The notes under the pieces were generated by a model. That model saw nothing but the letters and a program-made list of their open reading frames with translations, was not told where the DNA came from and made no database searches. 64,000 nt of DNA from CAIUGU01 sp963819685 (GTDB taxonomy: Bacteria; Pseudomonadota; Gammaproteobacteria; Steroidobacterales; Steroidobacteraceae). Below are positions 36,537 through 46,093 of this stretch, piece by piece; within the stretch, counting starts at the first letter, position 1, and the number at the start of each line of letters is the position of its first letter. The stretch spans positions 420,168-484,167 of the forward strand of contig CAWFXI010000011.1 in the NCBI GenBank assembly GCA_963819685.1, given 5' to 3'. A program made the translations under genes and the position numbers.

Positions 36537-37623
36537 ATGACTACTTCCATCCCTGATTCAGGCATTCCTGCCGCAATGGATCGGCGGTCATTTCTGGCCG
36601 CCGCGCTGGGTGGAACGGTCATGGCATCAACAGCTATACGGGCTGCGACAGCACAGCAGCCAGCGGTGCCCACGCCAACACCACGCGATTGGTCACCGCA
36701 ATCGACAATCCAGTATCCCGATCCGGATATCGTCGCGCTTGACGAGCGATTCAACCGTTACATCGTGCGCTCCACTCCCATCAAGCGGCTGCACGTGGGC
36801 ACTTTATGGGCGGAAGGCCCGGCGTGGAACGGAGTGGGCCGTTATCTCGTGTGGAGCGACATTCCGAACAATGTCCAGATGCGCTGGATTGAAGATGATG
36901 CGCGCGTGACAACCTTCCGCAATCCGTCCGGGTTCAGCAATGGCAACACATTCGACTACTCAGGGACGGCAGGTGTCCTGCGAGCATGGCGGACGGCGCG
37001 TCGTTCGCTATGAGATGAATGGCACGGTGACGCCGATTGCGGAACGGTACCAGGGAAAGCGTCTGAATTCGCCGAACGATGTGGTGGTACATCCGGACGG
37101 CAGTATCTGGTTCACGGATCCGACCTATGGAATTCTCGGGAATTACGAGGGTTTCAAGGCTGAGTCGGAACTGCCCATGGCCGTCTATCGTGTCGATGGG
37201 ATCTCCGGGCAGATCGACAAGGTCAGCGACGAAATCGGCGCGCCAAACGGTATCTGCTTCTCGCCTGACTATCGCCGGCTCTATGTCGCGGACACCAGCG
37301 GTACGCGCGAGATGAAGGTATTTGACGTCGATGGCAAGACGCTCAGCAAAGGCCGGCGTTTTGTGAAGCTGGATATTCCGGGTACCGGTGAGGTCAGTGG
37401 CGCCGATGGCATGCGCTGCGACGTGGACGGCAACATCTGGGCAGGAGCGCGTCCGGGAGTCCAGATCATTGCGCCGAACGGCGATCGCATTGGCATGATC
37501 CGGCTTCCTGAAGTCTGCGCCAATGTGTGTTTCGGAGGCACGCGTCGTAACCGCCTGTTCATGACGGCCAGTCAGTCTTTGTATGCCGTGTACGTCAATA
37601 CGACGGCTGGCCACATTGCCTGA
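36537..37623 (+). CDS. Exported SMP-30/gluconolactonase-like hydrolase, one frameshift
   Basis: Six-bladed beta-propeller lactonase family (COG3386), metal-dependent, usually opening sugar lactones. A Tat-like signal DRRSFLAAALGGTVMAS is visible (start at 36537 or ATG 36576). Family features include LWAEGPAWNGVGRYLVWSDIP, LNSPNDVVVHPDGSIWFTDPTYG and SGADGMRCDVDGNIWAGA. The frame breaks near 36962 between GNTFDYSG and RQVSCEHGGRRVV, which are contiguous in the family. It follows rne by 24 nt but is functionally closer to the downstream accessory genes. Confidence 0.88.
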
Positions 37624-37639
37624 TCAACCCATGGATTTC

Positions 37640-38128
37640 TCAGCGCGATCCAGTAGCCGCAGCGGACACTGCCTGCAGTAATCCTTCGGCCGCTTCTTCC
37701 AGCAGGTCCAGTACGGCTTCAAAGGCGTTCGCCCCACCGTAGTACGGATCGGGAACTTCAGTGGCAGGCGCACCGGGCGCGTACTCCATCAACAACCGGA
37801 CACGTTGTCGTTGAGTCGCAGACGCGCGCTGGTGAAGCAACGCCAGATTCCCGCGATCCATTGCCAGGATCAGATCGAACTGCTCAAAGTCTTCGTCCGT
37901 GACGATCCTGGCCCGTAATCCCGTGAGATCGATGCCGCGACGTGCCGCTGCCTCGATGGAACGACGGTCTGGCGGGCGTCCAAGATGGTAGTCATGCGTA
38001 CCGGCGGAATCGATATCGATAGCGAGCGCTGGCTGGCGTTCGCTCACGAGCTTGCGAAACACACCTTCCGCAGTGGGCGACCGGCAGATATTGCCCATGC
38101 AGACAAACAGAATGCGCATGCAGTACAC
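37640..38128 (-). CDS. Low-molecular-weight protein-tyrosine phosphatase
   Basis: Cytoplasmic phosphatase that removes phosphate from Tyr (often in polysaccharide export regulation). The 162-residue protein has the P-loop CMGNICRSPTAEG near the N-terminus and the general-acid Asp in VPDPYYGG (about residue 126). ATG 38128 or 38119 (MRILFVC) may start it. It converges with the gluconolactonase-like gene. No kinase partner is nearby, so its role is open. Confidence 0.92.
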   Translation of the reverse strand: MYCMRILFVCMGNICRSPTAEGVFRKLVSERQPALAIDIDSAGTHDYHLGRPPDRRSIEAAARRGIDLTGLRARIVTDEDFEQFDLILAMDRGNLALLHQRASATQRQRVRLLMEYAPGAPATEVPDPYYGGANAFEAVLDLLEEAAEGLLQAVSAAATGSR

Positions 38129-38141
38129 CCCTCAAAAAAAT

Positions 38142-38173
38142 CTGGGGGCTCCCGGACTGTGGGAAACCCCCAG
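38142..38173 (-). terminator. Rho-independent terminator after the DLTGNW gene
   Basis: CTGGGGG (38142-38148) and CCCCCAG (38167-38173) form a stem; on the minus strand it is followed by ATTTTTTTGAG. It lies 20 nt past the stop of the gene at 38193-39068. Confidence 0.85.
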
Positions 38174-38192
38174 CTAGGGGGGGAACTCTACA

Positions 38193-39068
38193 TCAGCGAA
38201 ATCCGGTCGGTGGTGGAACGTACTTGTCGACCACCGGCGGATCGGTCTGGCAGGGCTGTGGATTCCATTTGGAACCGTCGGGCTCTCTCTTGAAATGCGT
38301 AGCGATGACAAACGGCTGTCTGAGATACACGGGATCCGTGACTACCGTCGTCACCACCAGCCATTCCGTTCCGTCGGGCTGCTGCAGGCGATCGAAATAT
38401 TCCTTCAGGCGCGCGTTTTCACTGTAAGGCACACCATTCTTGCGCAGGTATCCCGCCTTCAGATTCGTCGTATCCACCGTGAGGCTCCCTCCTGGTGCAA
38501 CTTCTCCTGGAGGCGCAAACGGCACGAATCCGCGTCGCTGCTGCTGCTTGAACCAGCTGGCCGTCGAAAAGCCCTGCCAGGTCCGCTCGCCTGATGCCGT
38601 CAAGGGAGGCGTGTTCGGTGCGCTGAACTGCAGCAGCCGCGTCTGCTGGCCCGCGTCGAACTCAAGCTTCAGTGTCATGTCGTCCTGCCAGCTGATGCGC
38701 AGTCTGCCTGGCACCCGCATGATCGCCGGAGCACCAAACGCCTTGCATTGCTCGCCCGCCGCGTTGTCTTTTGCGAGATCCCAGCTGTCGGCAACCTTCT
38801 GGCCATTGGGATTGAGCGGCACGCTTGAATAGTCGCCCTTCGGCGGTGTGATCATTCGCCACCGCCAGTCCTGACTGATGACCGGTACCCAATTGCCGGT
38901 GAGGTCAATTGTCGCGCCAGGCTTGCCTTGAGGCGCAGGTGCAAATGGATTGGGTGCCGCGGCGCGCGGCGCACCCGCTGGTGGAGCGCCGGCCTGGGCA
39001 GCCGCCACGAAGACCAACGCCAGGACCGCAGACAGGTTCATTCGCCTGAACGTATTTGCAGTATTCAT
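38193..39068 (-). CDS. Secreted DLTGxW-family protein, divergent member, unknown function
   Basis: 291-residue exported protein with a signal peptide (to about residue 27) and a Pro/Ala-rich linker before IDLTGNWVPVIS. It shares with the products at 40123 and 52959 the pattern TTNLKAGYLRKNGVPYSEN, LKEY and TDPVYLRQPFV, so it is a distant member of the same family. The family is uncharacterised to my knowledge; the short N-terminal beta-rich start is reminiscent of lipocalin-like folds but that is a guess. It is last of a minus-strand set with the MBL gene, whose stop it abuts, and has its own terminator. Confidence 0.8.
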   Translation of the reverse strand: MNTANTFRRMNLSAVLALVFVAAAQAGAPPAGAPRAAAPNPFAPAPQGKPGATIDLTGNWVPVISQDWRWRMITPPKGDYSSVPLNPNGQKVADSWDLAKDNAAGEQCKAFGAPAIMRVPGRLRISWQDDMTLKLEFDAGQQTRLLQFSAPNTPPLTASGERTWQGFSTASWFKQQQRRGFVPFAPPGEVAPGGSLTVDTTNLKAGYLRKNGVPYSENARLKEYFDRLQQPDGTEWLVVTTVVTDPVYLRQPFVIATHFKREPDGSKWNPQPCQTDPPVVDKYVPPPTGFR

Positions 39069-40100
39069 TTATTTCGCCTCCGCCTGGGCCTGTTTCAGGT
39101 CACTGTAAACAGCGGCAACAAACTGCGTCGTCGTCCAGAACCCCGAGGTCGCTCCGTAGATCCCGTCGTAGTCGAGTGTCGGCTTCGCTGCCTGCACCTG
39201 CTCGAGCGTCATGCCCTTGCCGATCAGGTCCGCGATGCGATCGCGGATGATCGTGATGGCATCCCGGTACACCAGCAGATCGTATTCATCGGCGATCCGG
39301 CCATGGCCCGACACGATGATCGTGCCGCCCTCCTCGTTCTCGTCAGGAATCGCGATATCAATGATGCGGTTCAGCGCATCGATATATCCATTGATGTTGC
39401 CGCCCGCCGCCGCGTCGATATAGGGATACATCGTCGTGTTGAACAGATCTCCTGTTGCTACCACGTCAGAGCGGCGGAAGAACACGATGCTGTCGCCATC
39501 CGTATGGGCATTCGGCATGTGGATCATCTGGATGGGTTCGCCGTTGAAGAACAGCTCCTGGGAGGCTGTGAAATACGTTTCGATCGGCCAGCCCTGAGGC
39601 GGAACCAGCGGTTCTTTGCCACTCCCCGTGGGCGTGCTCACTCGCGTCAGCACGTTTTCATGTGCCCAGATGGCTGCTCTGGGCGCGACGCCGATGCCCA
39701 CACCGCCCACATACTGTCCAGTGGGCGCGATGATTGCGTTGCCGCCGGTGTGATCCGGGTGATAGTGCGTGTTGACGATGTAGTCGATCTTCTTGTCCGA
39801 CAGCTTGCGGATTTCCGCAAGCAGGGCTTGGCCGTTCTGCGCAAAGCCGGAATCGACGATCAGCACGCCTTGCTCGCCGATCTGCACCGTCACATTGCCG
39901 CCGTCCCCGCCGATCATGTAGAGATTGCCGCGAAGATGCTCGATCACCAGCTCGGGCGGTGGTGGCGCAGCGGGTGCGGGAGCCTGTCCACGGCGCGCTG
40001 GTTGTGCTGCTTGCACAGCCGCGACACTGACAGTCGCGACCAGTACGGCAATGGCGGGTGCCGCGCCATTGTTCCGGTTCAATTGCAGTTTCATTGTCAC
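39069..40100 (-). CDS. Exported metallo-beta-lactamase-fold hydrolase
   Basis: 343-residue zinc hydrolase with signal peptide (hydrophobic AIAVLVATVSVAAVQA) and Pro/Ala linker. Metal ligands are in NTHYHPDHTGGN (HxHxDH), PNAHTDGD and IIVSGHG. The layout fits the glyoxalase II/quinoprotein-associated group of the MBL superfamily rather than a true beta-lactamase; the substrate cannot be read from sequence. It is directly followed by the DLTGNW gene and preceded by the DLTGMW gene at 40123, so the three probably form one transcript. Confidence 0.88.
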   Translation of the reverse strand: MTMKLQLNRNNGAAPAIAVLVATVSVAAVQAAQPARRGQAPAPAAPPPPELVIEHLRGNLYMIGGDGGNVTVQIGEQGVLIVDSGFAQNGQALLAEIRKLSDKKIDYIVNTHYHPDHTGGNAIIAPTGQYVGGVGIGVAPRAAIWAHENVLTRVSTPTGSGKEPLVPPQGWPIETYFTASQELFFNGEPIQMIHMPNAHTDGDSIVFFRRSDVVATGDLFNTTMYPYIDAAAGGNINGYIDALNRIIDIAIPDENEEGGTIIVSGHGRIADEYDLLVYRDAITIIRDRIADLIGKGMTLEQVQAAKPTLDYDGIYGATSGFWTTTQFVAAVYSDLKQAQAEAK

Positions 40101-40122
40101 GAAAGCACTCCTCGCAACTTCT

Positions 40123-40980
40123 TCACTTCTTCGCCGCTTTGATCATGTCGCGCAGTTTCTGCTCGTATTCCGGATAGAGCGATTCAGCACCGCCCTGCGC
40201 GGCCGGAACCGGCACACCGAGCTTCTGGCGAAATTCCGCGATCAGCGGATTCTCGCCCGGCAGGAAGTGTGCGACGAATCCCTGCGGCCGTTCGATCTCG
40301 ACGCGTGCCGAGCACGGATAGGGACCGTGCTGATAACCGGGATCGAGTTGCCAGTTCATGCTGCGGACGACCGGTTCCGTCAGATACACCGGGTCTTCGG
40401 TGATGCTGGTGATCGTCAGCAGGTTGTCGTGGCGCATCCAGTATTCCGTCAACTTGCCCTTCTCACTGCGTGCCGGACCATTGCGCCGCGTCCAGCCCTC
40501 CTTGATGTGCGTCGTATTCACGACCAGCATGTCGCCGATCCATTTGCCCGTGCTGAATCCCATCCAGGTATGCGGGGCGTACTGCGACGGGTGCGGACGA
40601 CCGTCCAGCCAGATCACGCGATGCGTGATCATCCACTGGAAAGTCTGGTGCAATGCTGTCATCTGTTGCGTCGGGTGATCGACGTCGCTCCAGATGCGCA
40701 TGCCTGCGGGTCCCCAGGGCGCATAGTCGATAGGATGTGGCTCGCACTGATGCTCAGGTACGGTCCATTTCTGATCGCTCCACGTCTCGGCCCGCAGCAG
40801 GCCCGCTGCGCTCAGCGGCAGACCTGTGTAGTCACCATAGTCTGGTCCAGTCCCGCGATCGGGCGCATCCGAGTGCATCAACTGGCCCCACATGCCCGTG
40901 AGGTCGACCTGGGCTTGCGCCGGACTGAGACTCAGCAGGGTCAGCGCCACAAGGCACAAGGAAGCTTTTGTGAGATGCAT
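40123..40980 (-). CDS. Secreted DLTGMW-family protein, unknown function (paralog 1)
   Basis: 285 residues from ATG 40980 (MHLTKASLCLVALTLLSL), chosen because a GGAG box precedes it and a signal peptide ending SPAQAQ follows. Mature protein starts VDLTGMWGQLMHSD. Conserved blocks: WSDQKWTVPEHQCEPHPIDY, PHTWMGFSTGKWIGDMLVV, EGWTRRNGPARSEKGKL and DPVYLTEPVVRS. It is closely similar throughout to the product at 52959-53810. No catalytic motif is evident. It lies just upstream of the MBL gene on the same strand. Confidence 0.85.
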   Translation of the reverse strand: MHLTKASLCLVALTLLSLSPAQAQVDLTGMWGQLMHSDAPDRGTGPDYGDYTGLPLSAAGLLRAETWSDQKWTVPEHQCEPHPIDYAPWGPAGMRIWSDVDHPTQQMTALHQTFQWMITHRVIWLDGRPHPSQYAPHTWMGFSTGKWIGDMLVVNTTHIKEGWTRRNGPARSEKGKLTEYWMRHDNLLTITSITEDPVYLTEPVVRSMNWQLDPGYQHGPYPCSARVEIERPQGFVAHFLPGENPLIAEFRQKLGVPVPAAQGGAESLYPEYEQKLRDMIKAAKK

Positions 40981-41239
40981 TTGGTTTCTCCGGGCCGGAA
41001 TGCACTGCCAGTCGAACGTGGCTGCGCTATTAACTCGTACAGGAACGCGGCCCGCCACGGCCGGGAACATTTCCTGACCACGACGGCAACCCTGTACTTA
41101 ACTTACGATCAAGCGCTACGTTCGGCCATAGCAGCGACTGATGATCAGCCTGACAGAATGCGGCAGGGCTTCATGGCTGAGAGTGCTTGAAAACTGGTTT
41201 GAGGCTGCATCAGGAGTCACGCCAGCCCGCCGACGCCGG

Positions 41240-41527
41240 TCAACTACCCAGAAATTCGCACAGGTAAGCGGCTGGGCCACCGACCGCCTGGACATCGAAC
41301 CCGCTGTTGGCTCCCACTTCGAACGCAGTCCCTGCGGCATAGGTTTGCCAGGAGCCGTCCTTCAGCTTTGCCCGCAGTTCCCCACTGACAACGGTCATGC
41401 GTTCTGCGGCGGCAGTATTGAAGTGGTATTCACCGGGAGCGATGACGCCGACCGTGGCGCGTTGCCCGTTGCGTTCAAACCCGACGCTCTGTACCTGGCC
41501 GTCGAAATAAGCGTTGTGCTTCAGCAT
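41240..41527 (-). CDS. ppnP: Pyrimidine/purine nucleoside phosphorylase PpnP
   Basis: Small cupin of 95 residues (YaiE/DUF1255 family) that phosphorolyses nucleosides. Family landmarks are MLKHNAYFDGQVQSVGF, VGVIAPGEYHFNTAAAERM, VVSGELRAKLKDGSWQTY and AAYLCEFL. It is a stand-alone housekeeping-type gene between two accessory groups; gaps of 259 and 160 bp separate it from its neighbours, and neither gap shows another gene. Confidence 0.92.
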   Translation of the reverse strand: MLKHNAYFDGQVQSVGFERNGQRATVGVIAPGEYHFNTAAAERMTVVSGELRAKLKDGSWQTYAAGTAFEVGANSGFDVQAVGGPAAYLCEFLGS

Positions 41528-41687
41528 GAAGTGAACCTGGCAGAAAAGGTGGAAAATCGGCGGGAGTATAACGGAATCGGCTCAGGGCTCCCGACTTCAG
41601 CAGGAGCTTGAAAGTGCAGACCCCTACTCCTGATTCTGGCGGGAGCCGGAAGCCCGGAGCCGGAATCACGCTGCAAGCCGGTGGTCG

Positions 41688-42812
41688 TCAGATCGGCTGC
41701 GCCAGCACCTTCAACGATTGTTCGACCAGCTCGGTCTGGGCTTCAACCGGTGCACCCGTGCGCTCCCGACGGCCGATCTCAAGCGAGTTCTCGACCACCA
41801 ACCGACAGCGTTCATAGCGGCGGACCATCATGGCGTGCAACGCGTCCGCCACGGATGTGGCACGTTCCAGCTCATCGCCCAGCACCAGCGCGTCCTCGAC
41901 CGCCATGCCCGCACCCGACGCCAGCTGTGGAGTGGTCGGATGAGCCGCATCACCGATCAGCAGCACTCTTCCTGAAAACCAGGGGCTCGGCAGCAGGAAG
42001 CCTTCAAGTGGCCTGACGATCACCTGCACCTCACTGGTGAGACTGTCGCGCACGCCTGCGATGACACCGCCATATCCGGCAAGCAGACGCCTGAGCTCAC
42101 CGGATAGCGCCGCATCGTCGATCTTCGGCTTTCGCGGTACCCCCTCGAGAACGAACATGTACATCTGCTCGCGCGACACGGGATTGAGACCGACCTTGAC
42201 CGGGCCGCCCAGAAAATAGTGCCGCCGGTCAATCTCCGGGGGCCGCGGGACGGAGACTCGCCAGATGTACTGGCCCAGGTACTCGGGGGCCGGTGCGTCA
42301 GGGAAAATCAGCGTCCGCACGCGTGAAAACAGGCCGTCCGCACCAATCACGAGGTCGTACGATCCGCGGGATCCGTCCGTGAATACCGCTGCCACGCGGT
42401 CGGCAGATTGCTGCAGCGATTCGACACTCAAGCCCAGTCTGACGTTTGCCCCCGACTGCAACGTCGCCGACGCCAGAATCCTGTGCAACAACGGTCGCAT
42501 GATGCCGCCACTTCCGGGTACGTCTGCATCGACGGGAATGGGCGTATCCAGCTCGCGCAACAGTTGGCCCGCGACGGAACAAACGCGAATGCCGTTACCC
42601 ACGTAGGCTTCCGCCAGGACGGACTCGTAAATCCCGAGCATCTTGAACGCCCGCAACGTCGGTCCCGTAATCGTGATGCCGGCACCGTAGACGCGCCACT
42701 GTGGATCGATATCGATCACGTCGACGTGGATACCCAGTCGCCGCAGTACGATGGCCGACGACATGCCCCCTATGCCGCCACCGACAACCAGCACTCTTGA
42801 CGTCGAGACCAT
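41688..42812 (-). CDS. FAD-dependent aromatic monooxygenase (PHBH fold)
   Basis: Group A flavoprotein hydroxylase, 374 residues. N-terminal Rossmann motif VVGGGIGGMSSAIVLRRLG, the DG motif YDLVIGADGLFSRVR (about residue 155) and the GD motif VLLIGDAAHPTTPQLASGAG (about 285) are all present. Such enzymes hydroxylate an aromatic ring using NAD(P)H and oxygen, often making the catechol substrate of a dioxygenase. It lies 2 nt after the CMD-family gene and is third in MFS-CMD-FAD. It would fit upstream of the LigAB-type dioxygenase; the substrate is unknown. Confidence 0.9.
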   Translation of the reverse strand: MVSTSRVLVVGGGIGGMSSAIVLRRLGIHVDVIDIDPQWRVYGAGITITGPTLRAFKMLGIYESVLAEAYVGNGIRVCSVAGQLLRELDTPIPVDADVPGSGGIMRPLLHRILASATLQSGANVRLGLSVESLQQSADRVAAVFTDGSRGSYDLVIGADGLFSRVRTLIFPDAPAPEYLGQYIWRVSVPRPPEIDRRHYFLGGPVKVGLNPVSREQMYMFVLEGVPRKPKIDDAALSGELRRLLAGYGGVIAGVRDSLTSEVQVIVRPLEGFLLPSPWFSGRVLLIGDAAHPTTPQLASGAGMAVEDALVLGDELERATSVADALHAMMVRRYERCRLVVENSLEIGRRERTGAPVEAQTELVEQSLKVLAQPI

Positions 42813-42814
42813 CG

Positions 42815-43336
42815 TTACTTGTGCATGTCGAAGGCGTTCAGTGTCTGAGCCGCCAGCGTGTAGTAGCCAATGACGCCGACAATTTCGACCAGCGTGCGTT
42901 CGCCGAACTCCGCGAGGGCCGTGGCGAACAACCGATCGTCTATCCGATGAGTGCTCAGCAGCTGGGTCGCAACATCATGCAGCAGCTGCAGGCGTGCCCC
43001 GGGCAGTGTTGCGGACTTGCCTTCCCGCAAAGTATCGATGACCGTATCGCTCAACCCTGCTGCACGCGCAATCGGCTCGTGGATCTGCTGCTCCCCGATG
43101 CAACGACATTGGCCCGCGACACACAGGATCAGCAGCTCGGACTCGAGCAAAGGAAGCGTAGTCCGGTACCGGCAGAACGCCCCAAGCTGCTGTGCCAGAT
43201 CTGCCAGTTCCGGACTGTGCAACCAGGCCGGGAACGGACCCTCCAGGTTACGCCTCGACTCAAGGATCGCAGCCCGGACCCGCTGCTGCTCGGGCGTCAG
43301 GTGGGGTCCGTCTGGAAGAGAGATGCGCGCTTGCAT
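42815..43336 (-). CDS. Carboxymuconolactone decarboxylase-family protein
   Basis: 173-residue AhpD-like protein. ATG 43336 (MQARISLPDGPHLT) lies one base after the MFS stop; longer readings overlap the MFS gene and are rejected. The CMD core is LLESELLILCVAGQCRCIGEQQIHEPIARAAGL (in two parts), where Glu, Cys and His positions of the family are kept. Members include gamma-carboxymuconolactone decarboxylases and alkylhydroperoxidase-like enzymes; which applies here is not clear. Confidence 0.85.
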   Translation of the reverse strand: MQARISLPDGPHLTPEQQRVRAAILESRRNLEGPFPAWLHSPELADLAQQLGAFCRYRTTLPLLESELLILCVAGQCRCIGEQQIHEPIARAAGLSDTVIDTLREGKSATLPGARLQLLHDVATQLLSTHRIDDRLFATALAEFGERTLVEIVGVIGYYTLAAQTLNAFDMHK

Positions 43337-43337
43337 A

Positions 43338-44612
43338 TCAGGATCTGGATTGGGGTGAAGGCAGGTAGGTGTACGCACCCATTCTGCTGAAAACCAGCGC
43401 CGACAGCACGAGAATGACACCGAATGCGTACAGCCCGGGAGTGTAGCTGCCGAAGTAGCCGCGGCTGATGGGCAACGCAGCCGCACCGATTCCCCCGCCA
43501 AACTGGAAGACCGCGAAGATCACGCCATACAGCTTGCCGTAGGCCACCATGCCGAAGTAGCGCTTGATCATGAAGGCCAGTACATCGAACTCCGCACCCA
43601 CGACCAGACCGATGAGGCACGCACTCAGGAATACCAGCCCACCCGACACACCGACGCCGTACATCGCACAGGCAATGGCTGCACCCAATGCGACGACAAT
43701 CATCACGCGCGGTGCGAAGACCCGGTCGATGACATAACCCGTAGCGAGGCGTCCTACCATCATCGCGATCCCGAAGATCGACTGGACGAATGCTGCGGCC
43801 TGCGGGGTGACGCCAGAATCGATCAGCATCGGAATCTGCTGCGTAATCAGTGCGGTGTTGACCACGCCAAGCAAAAAATACGCGCCCGCCAGCAGCCAGA
43901 ACTTATGCAGACGGGATGCCTCCCTGAATGGAATCCCGAACAATGGTGCCGCGGCCGCCGCAGTGACCGTGCCACGTGCGTGCTGTTCACGCAGAAACAA
44001 CCAGGCCATCGGCCATGTTACGACGAGCGCAATGATCGCGAGGCCGAGATACCCCGACCGCCACCCGTAGCGCATGATCAACATACCCGCAATCAGCGGG
44101 ACCAGCGCGCTGCCGATGCCGATGCCTGCATTGGCAATTCCGATCGCAAGTCCCAGCCGGCGATCGAACCAGGTGCTCACCGCCTTGAGATACGCCAGTG
44201 GCCACAAACCGACTGCAAGGATCGGAATGATCACCCACATCAGGTAAAAGACAGCGAGATTGTCAGGCAGCAGGTACAGCGCCGCGATGCCGGCGGCGAA
44301 GGCAGGAATCGATGCCAGGACGACTGGACGTGCGCCGAAGCGATCGATCAGGATCCCCTGTAACGGCGATACGAGAACGACCATCCACGAAATGATCACC
44401 GACGCGAGCGACACCTGGGTCCGGGTCCAGCCGAATTCTGCTTCCAGTGGCCGGACGAACACGCCAAACCCCAATACCGCGATGGTACTCGGACCGAAAG
44501 CCAGCCCAACCACGGATGCAAGCGTCGTCCAGGCACCCGGGTTGATGCGGCTGACCGGCGTCGTGTCGGTCAGCGACGGGACCTCCGCGGCTCTGTCGTT
44601 CTGTTTTGCCAT
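43338..44612 (-). CDS. MFS transporter
   Basis: 424-residue secondary transporter with 12 predicted membrane helices. ATG 44612 (MAKQNDRAAEV) is supported by AGGAAG nine bases upstream. The loop 2-3 motif DRFGARPVVLAS is typical MFS, and there is a charged central loop (LREQHARGTV). The layout resembles the monocarboxylate/oxalate-formate group. It is first in the minus-strand set MFS-CMD-FAD and divergent from an AraC-type regulator, which suggests uptake of the pathway substrate. Confidence 0.92.
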   Translation of the reverse strand: MAKQNDRAAEVPSLTDTTPVSRINPGAWTTLASVVGLAFGPSTIAVLGFGVFVRPLEAEFGWTRTQVSLASVIISWMVVLVSPLQGILIDRFGARPVVLASIPAFAAGIAALYLLPDNLAVFYLMWVIIPILAVGLWPLAYLKAVSTWFDRRLGLAIGIANAGIGIGSALVPLIAGMLIMRYGWRSGYLGLAIIALVVTWPMAWLFLREQHARGTVTAAAAAPLFGIPFREASRLHKFWLLAGAYFLLGVVNTALITQQIPMLIDSGVTPQAAAFVQSIFGIAMMVGRLATGYVIDRVFAPRVMIVVALGAAIACAMYGVGVSGGLVFLSACLIGLVVGAEFDVLAFMIKRYFGMVAYGKLYGVIFAVFQFGGGIGAAALPISRGYFGSYTPGLYAFGVILVLSALVFSRMGAYTYLPSPQSRS

Positions 44613-44878
44613 GACTGATGCTTCCTGATGACGGGGATCGGGATGCGAGGCTGCCCGGGGGCCGCAGGATACCTGCAGGCGCTTGTTCAGAATTGCTGGA
44701 GAGTTTGCCTCGTCCTGCACAGCGGCATCCCCGTGCGCGCCCATCCGTGGCACAATCAGGCAAGTTTGAGCCGGCGGCGAAGCTGCATCAGCAGAAAATC
44801 AGCTCCTTCCGGCAACACCCGCAAAGCAGCAATGCGGCGGGTGGGCCAGAGATCAGGAGTCCTTGGGGGAGGTTCCGC

Positions 44879-45889
44879 ATGAGTCCAGAAACGTTTTCGA
44901 CCCATGACATTCCGGTTGCCAGGCGCACGCGTGTCTACCAGGACACGATGAATCACCTGTTCTCGCTCGGCCTGCAGATCAATCCCGATGAACAGGAACC
45001 GTTCGACATGCGCATGACGGCGTATTCGTCGGCGCTGCTGCGCTTTGCGGCGTTCCGCTTTTCGCCGCATTCGACGACGCGCCGCGTCATCGCCGACAGT
45101 GGCGTCCAGACTTACTTCCTGCTTGGCTTGCAGAAGGAAGGCAAAACGACCGTCGTGCAGGACGGGCGCGAAGCGGCAGTCGAACCCGGCGATCTCTTCA
45201 TGGTGGACACTGGCCGGCCCTTCCACCTGAAGACGGGCGCGATCCAGACGAATTCCATCTACATCCCTGCCAACCAACTTCGGGAAGTGTTCGCTCAGGC
45301 TGACGCGCTGACTGCAGTTCGTATTCGTGGCGATTCCGGAGCCGGCGCCATGCTGCGCGGCATGGTGGATGAGCTGTTTGAGCTCGCTCCAAGCCTCGAC
45401 GATGCAACGGCCGCCCGTATTTCGACGGCGACTCCGCATGTGCTCGCAATGGCACTGAGCTCGCTTGCACGCACTGCAGAGGCGATTCCGCCGCGCCTCG
45501 AGCGCTACCACAAGGATCGCATCCGCCGCTTCGTGCGCATGAACCTGCATGATCCCAATCTGACTGCTGACATGATCGCCAAAGGAGTGGATCTCTCACC
45601 GCGTCATGTCTATGAACTGTTTTCCGGCGAACCCGTCACGCTGATGAAGAGCATCTGGCTGGAACGACTTGATCGCTGCCGGGAAGAGCTGTCCCTCCCC
45701 GTGCTGCGCAATCGCACGATCAGCGAGATTGCCTACTCCTGGGGCTTTCGGGACCTGGCGCACTTCAGTCGCTCGTTCCGCAATCGTTACCAGCTGACGC
45801 CACGCGAATTTCGTCGCCACTCGATTGGTTCGAGCGACGCGCCGCTCGCGTGCACCGCAGACGTAATCGTTCCTTCTTCAATCTCCTGA
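44879..45889 (+). CDS. AraC/XylS-family transcriptional regulator
   Basis: 336-residue regulator. An AraC_binding_2-type cupin-like N-terminal domain (about 20-190, including SGVQTYFLLGLQKEGKTTV and VEPGDLFMVDTGRPFH) is followed by the HTH_18 domain (about 225-325) with two helix-turn-helix units, the second being ISEIAYSWGFRDLAHFSRSFRNR (in two parts). ATG 44879 is used. XylS-like proteins activate aromatic catabolic operons. It faces away from the MFS gene across 266 bp and precedes the hydrolase-LigAB genes, so it probably controls both. Confidence 0.93.
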   Translation: MSPETFSTHDIPVARRTRVYQDTMNHLFSLGLQINPDEQEPFDMRMTAYSSALLRFAAFRFSPHSTTRRVIADSGVQTYFLLGLQKEGKTTVVQDGREAAVEPGDLFMVDTGRPFHLKTGAIQTNSIYIPANQLREVFAQADALTAVRIRGDSGAGAMLRGMVDELFELAPSLDDATAARISTATPHVLAMALSSLARTAEAIPPRLERYHKDRIRRFVRMNLHDPNLTADMIAKGVDLSPRHVYELFSGEPVTLMKSIWLERLDRCREELSLPVLRNRTISEIAYSWGFRDLAHFSRSFRNRYQLTPREFRRHSIGSSDAPLACTADVIVPSSIS

Positions 45890-46093
45890 TCTGGAACGAA
45901 GCCAACCTCTCTGGCCACAGGGTTGGCCGGGCGGTTCCTGTCTGCATCTTTCCCGCGGTCTCCATGCTTGCTGCACGGCGAGGCAACATCCACCGCGCGC
46001 ACATCAAAACGCTGCACAGGAGCAAGCAGCGACAATGGCTGCAAATCGGCAACCATCAGTGCGCACCGGGTTCGGCGCGCGGCAGGCAGAAGC

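Noticed and set aside
41240..41527. ppnP as part of the aromatic pathway
   Set aside because: It is a well-known nucleoside phosphorylase family with gaps on both sides; placement is probably incidental.
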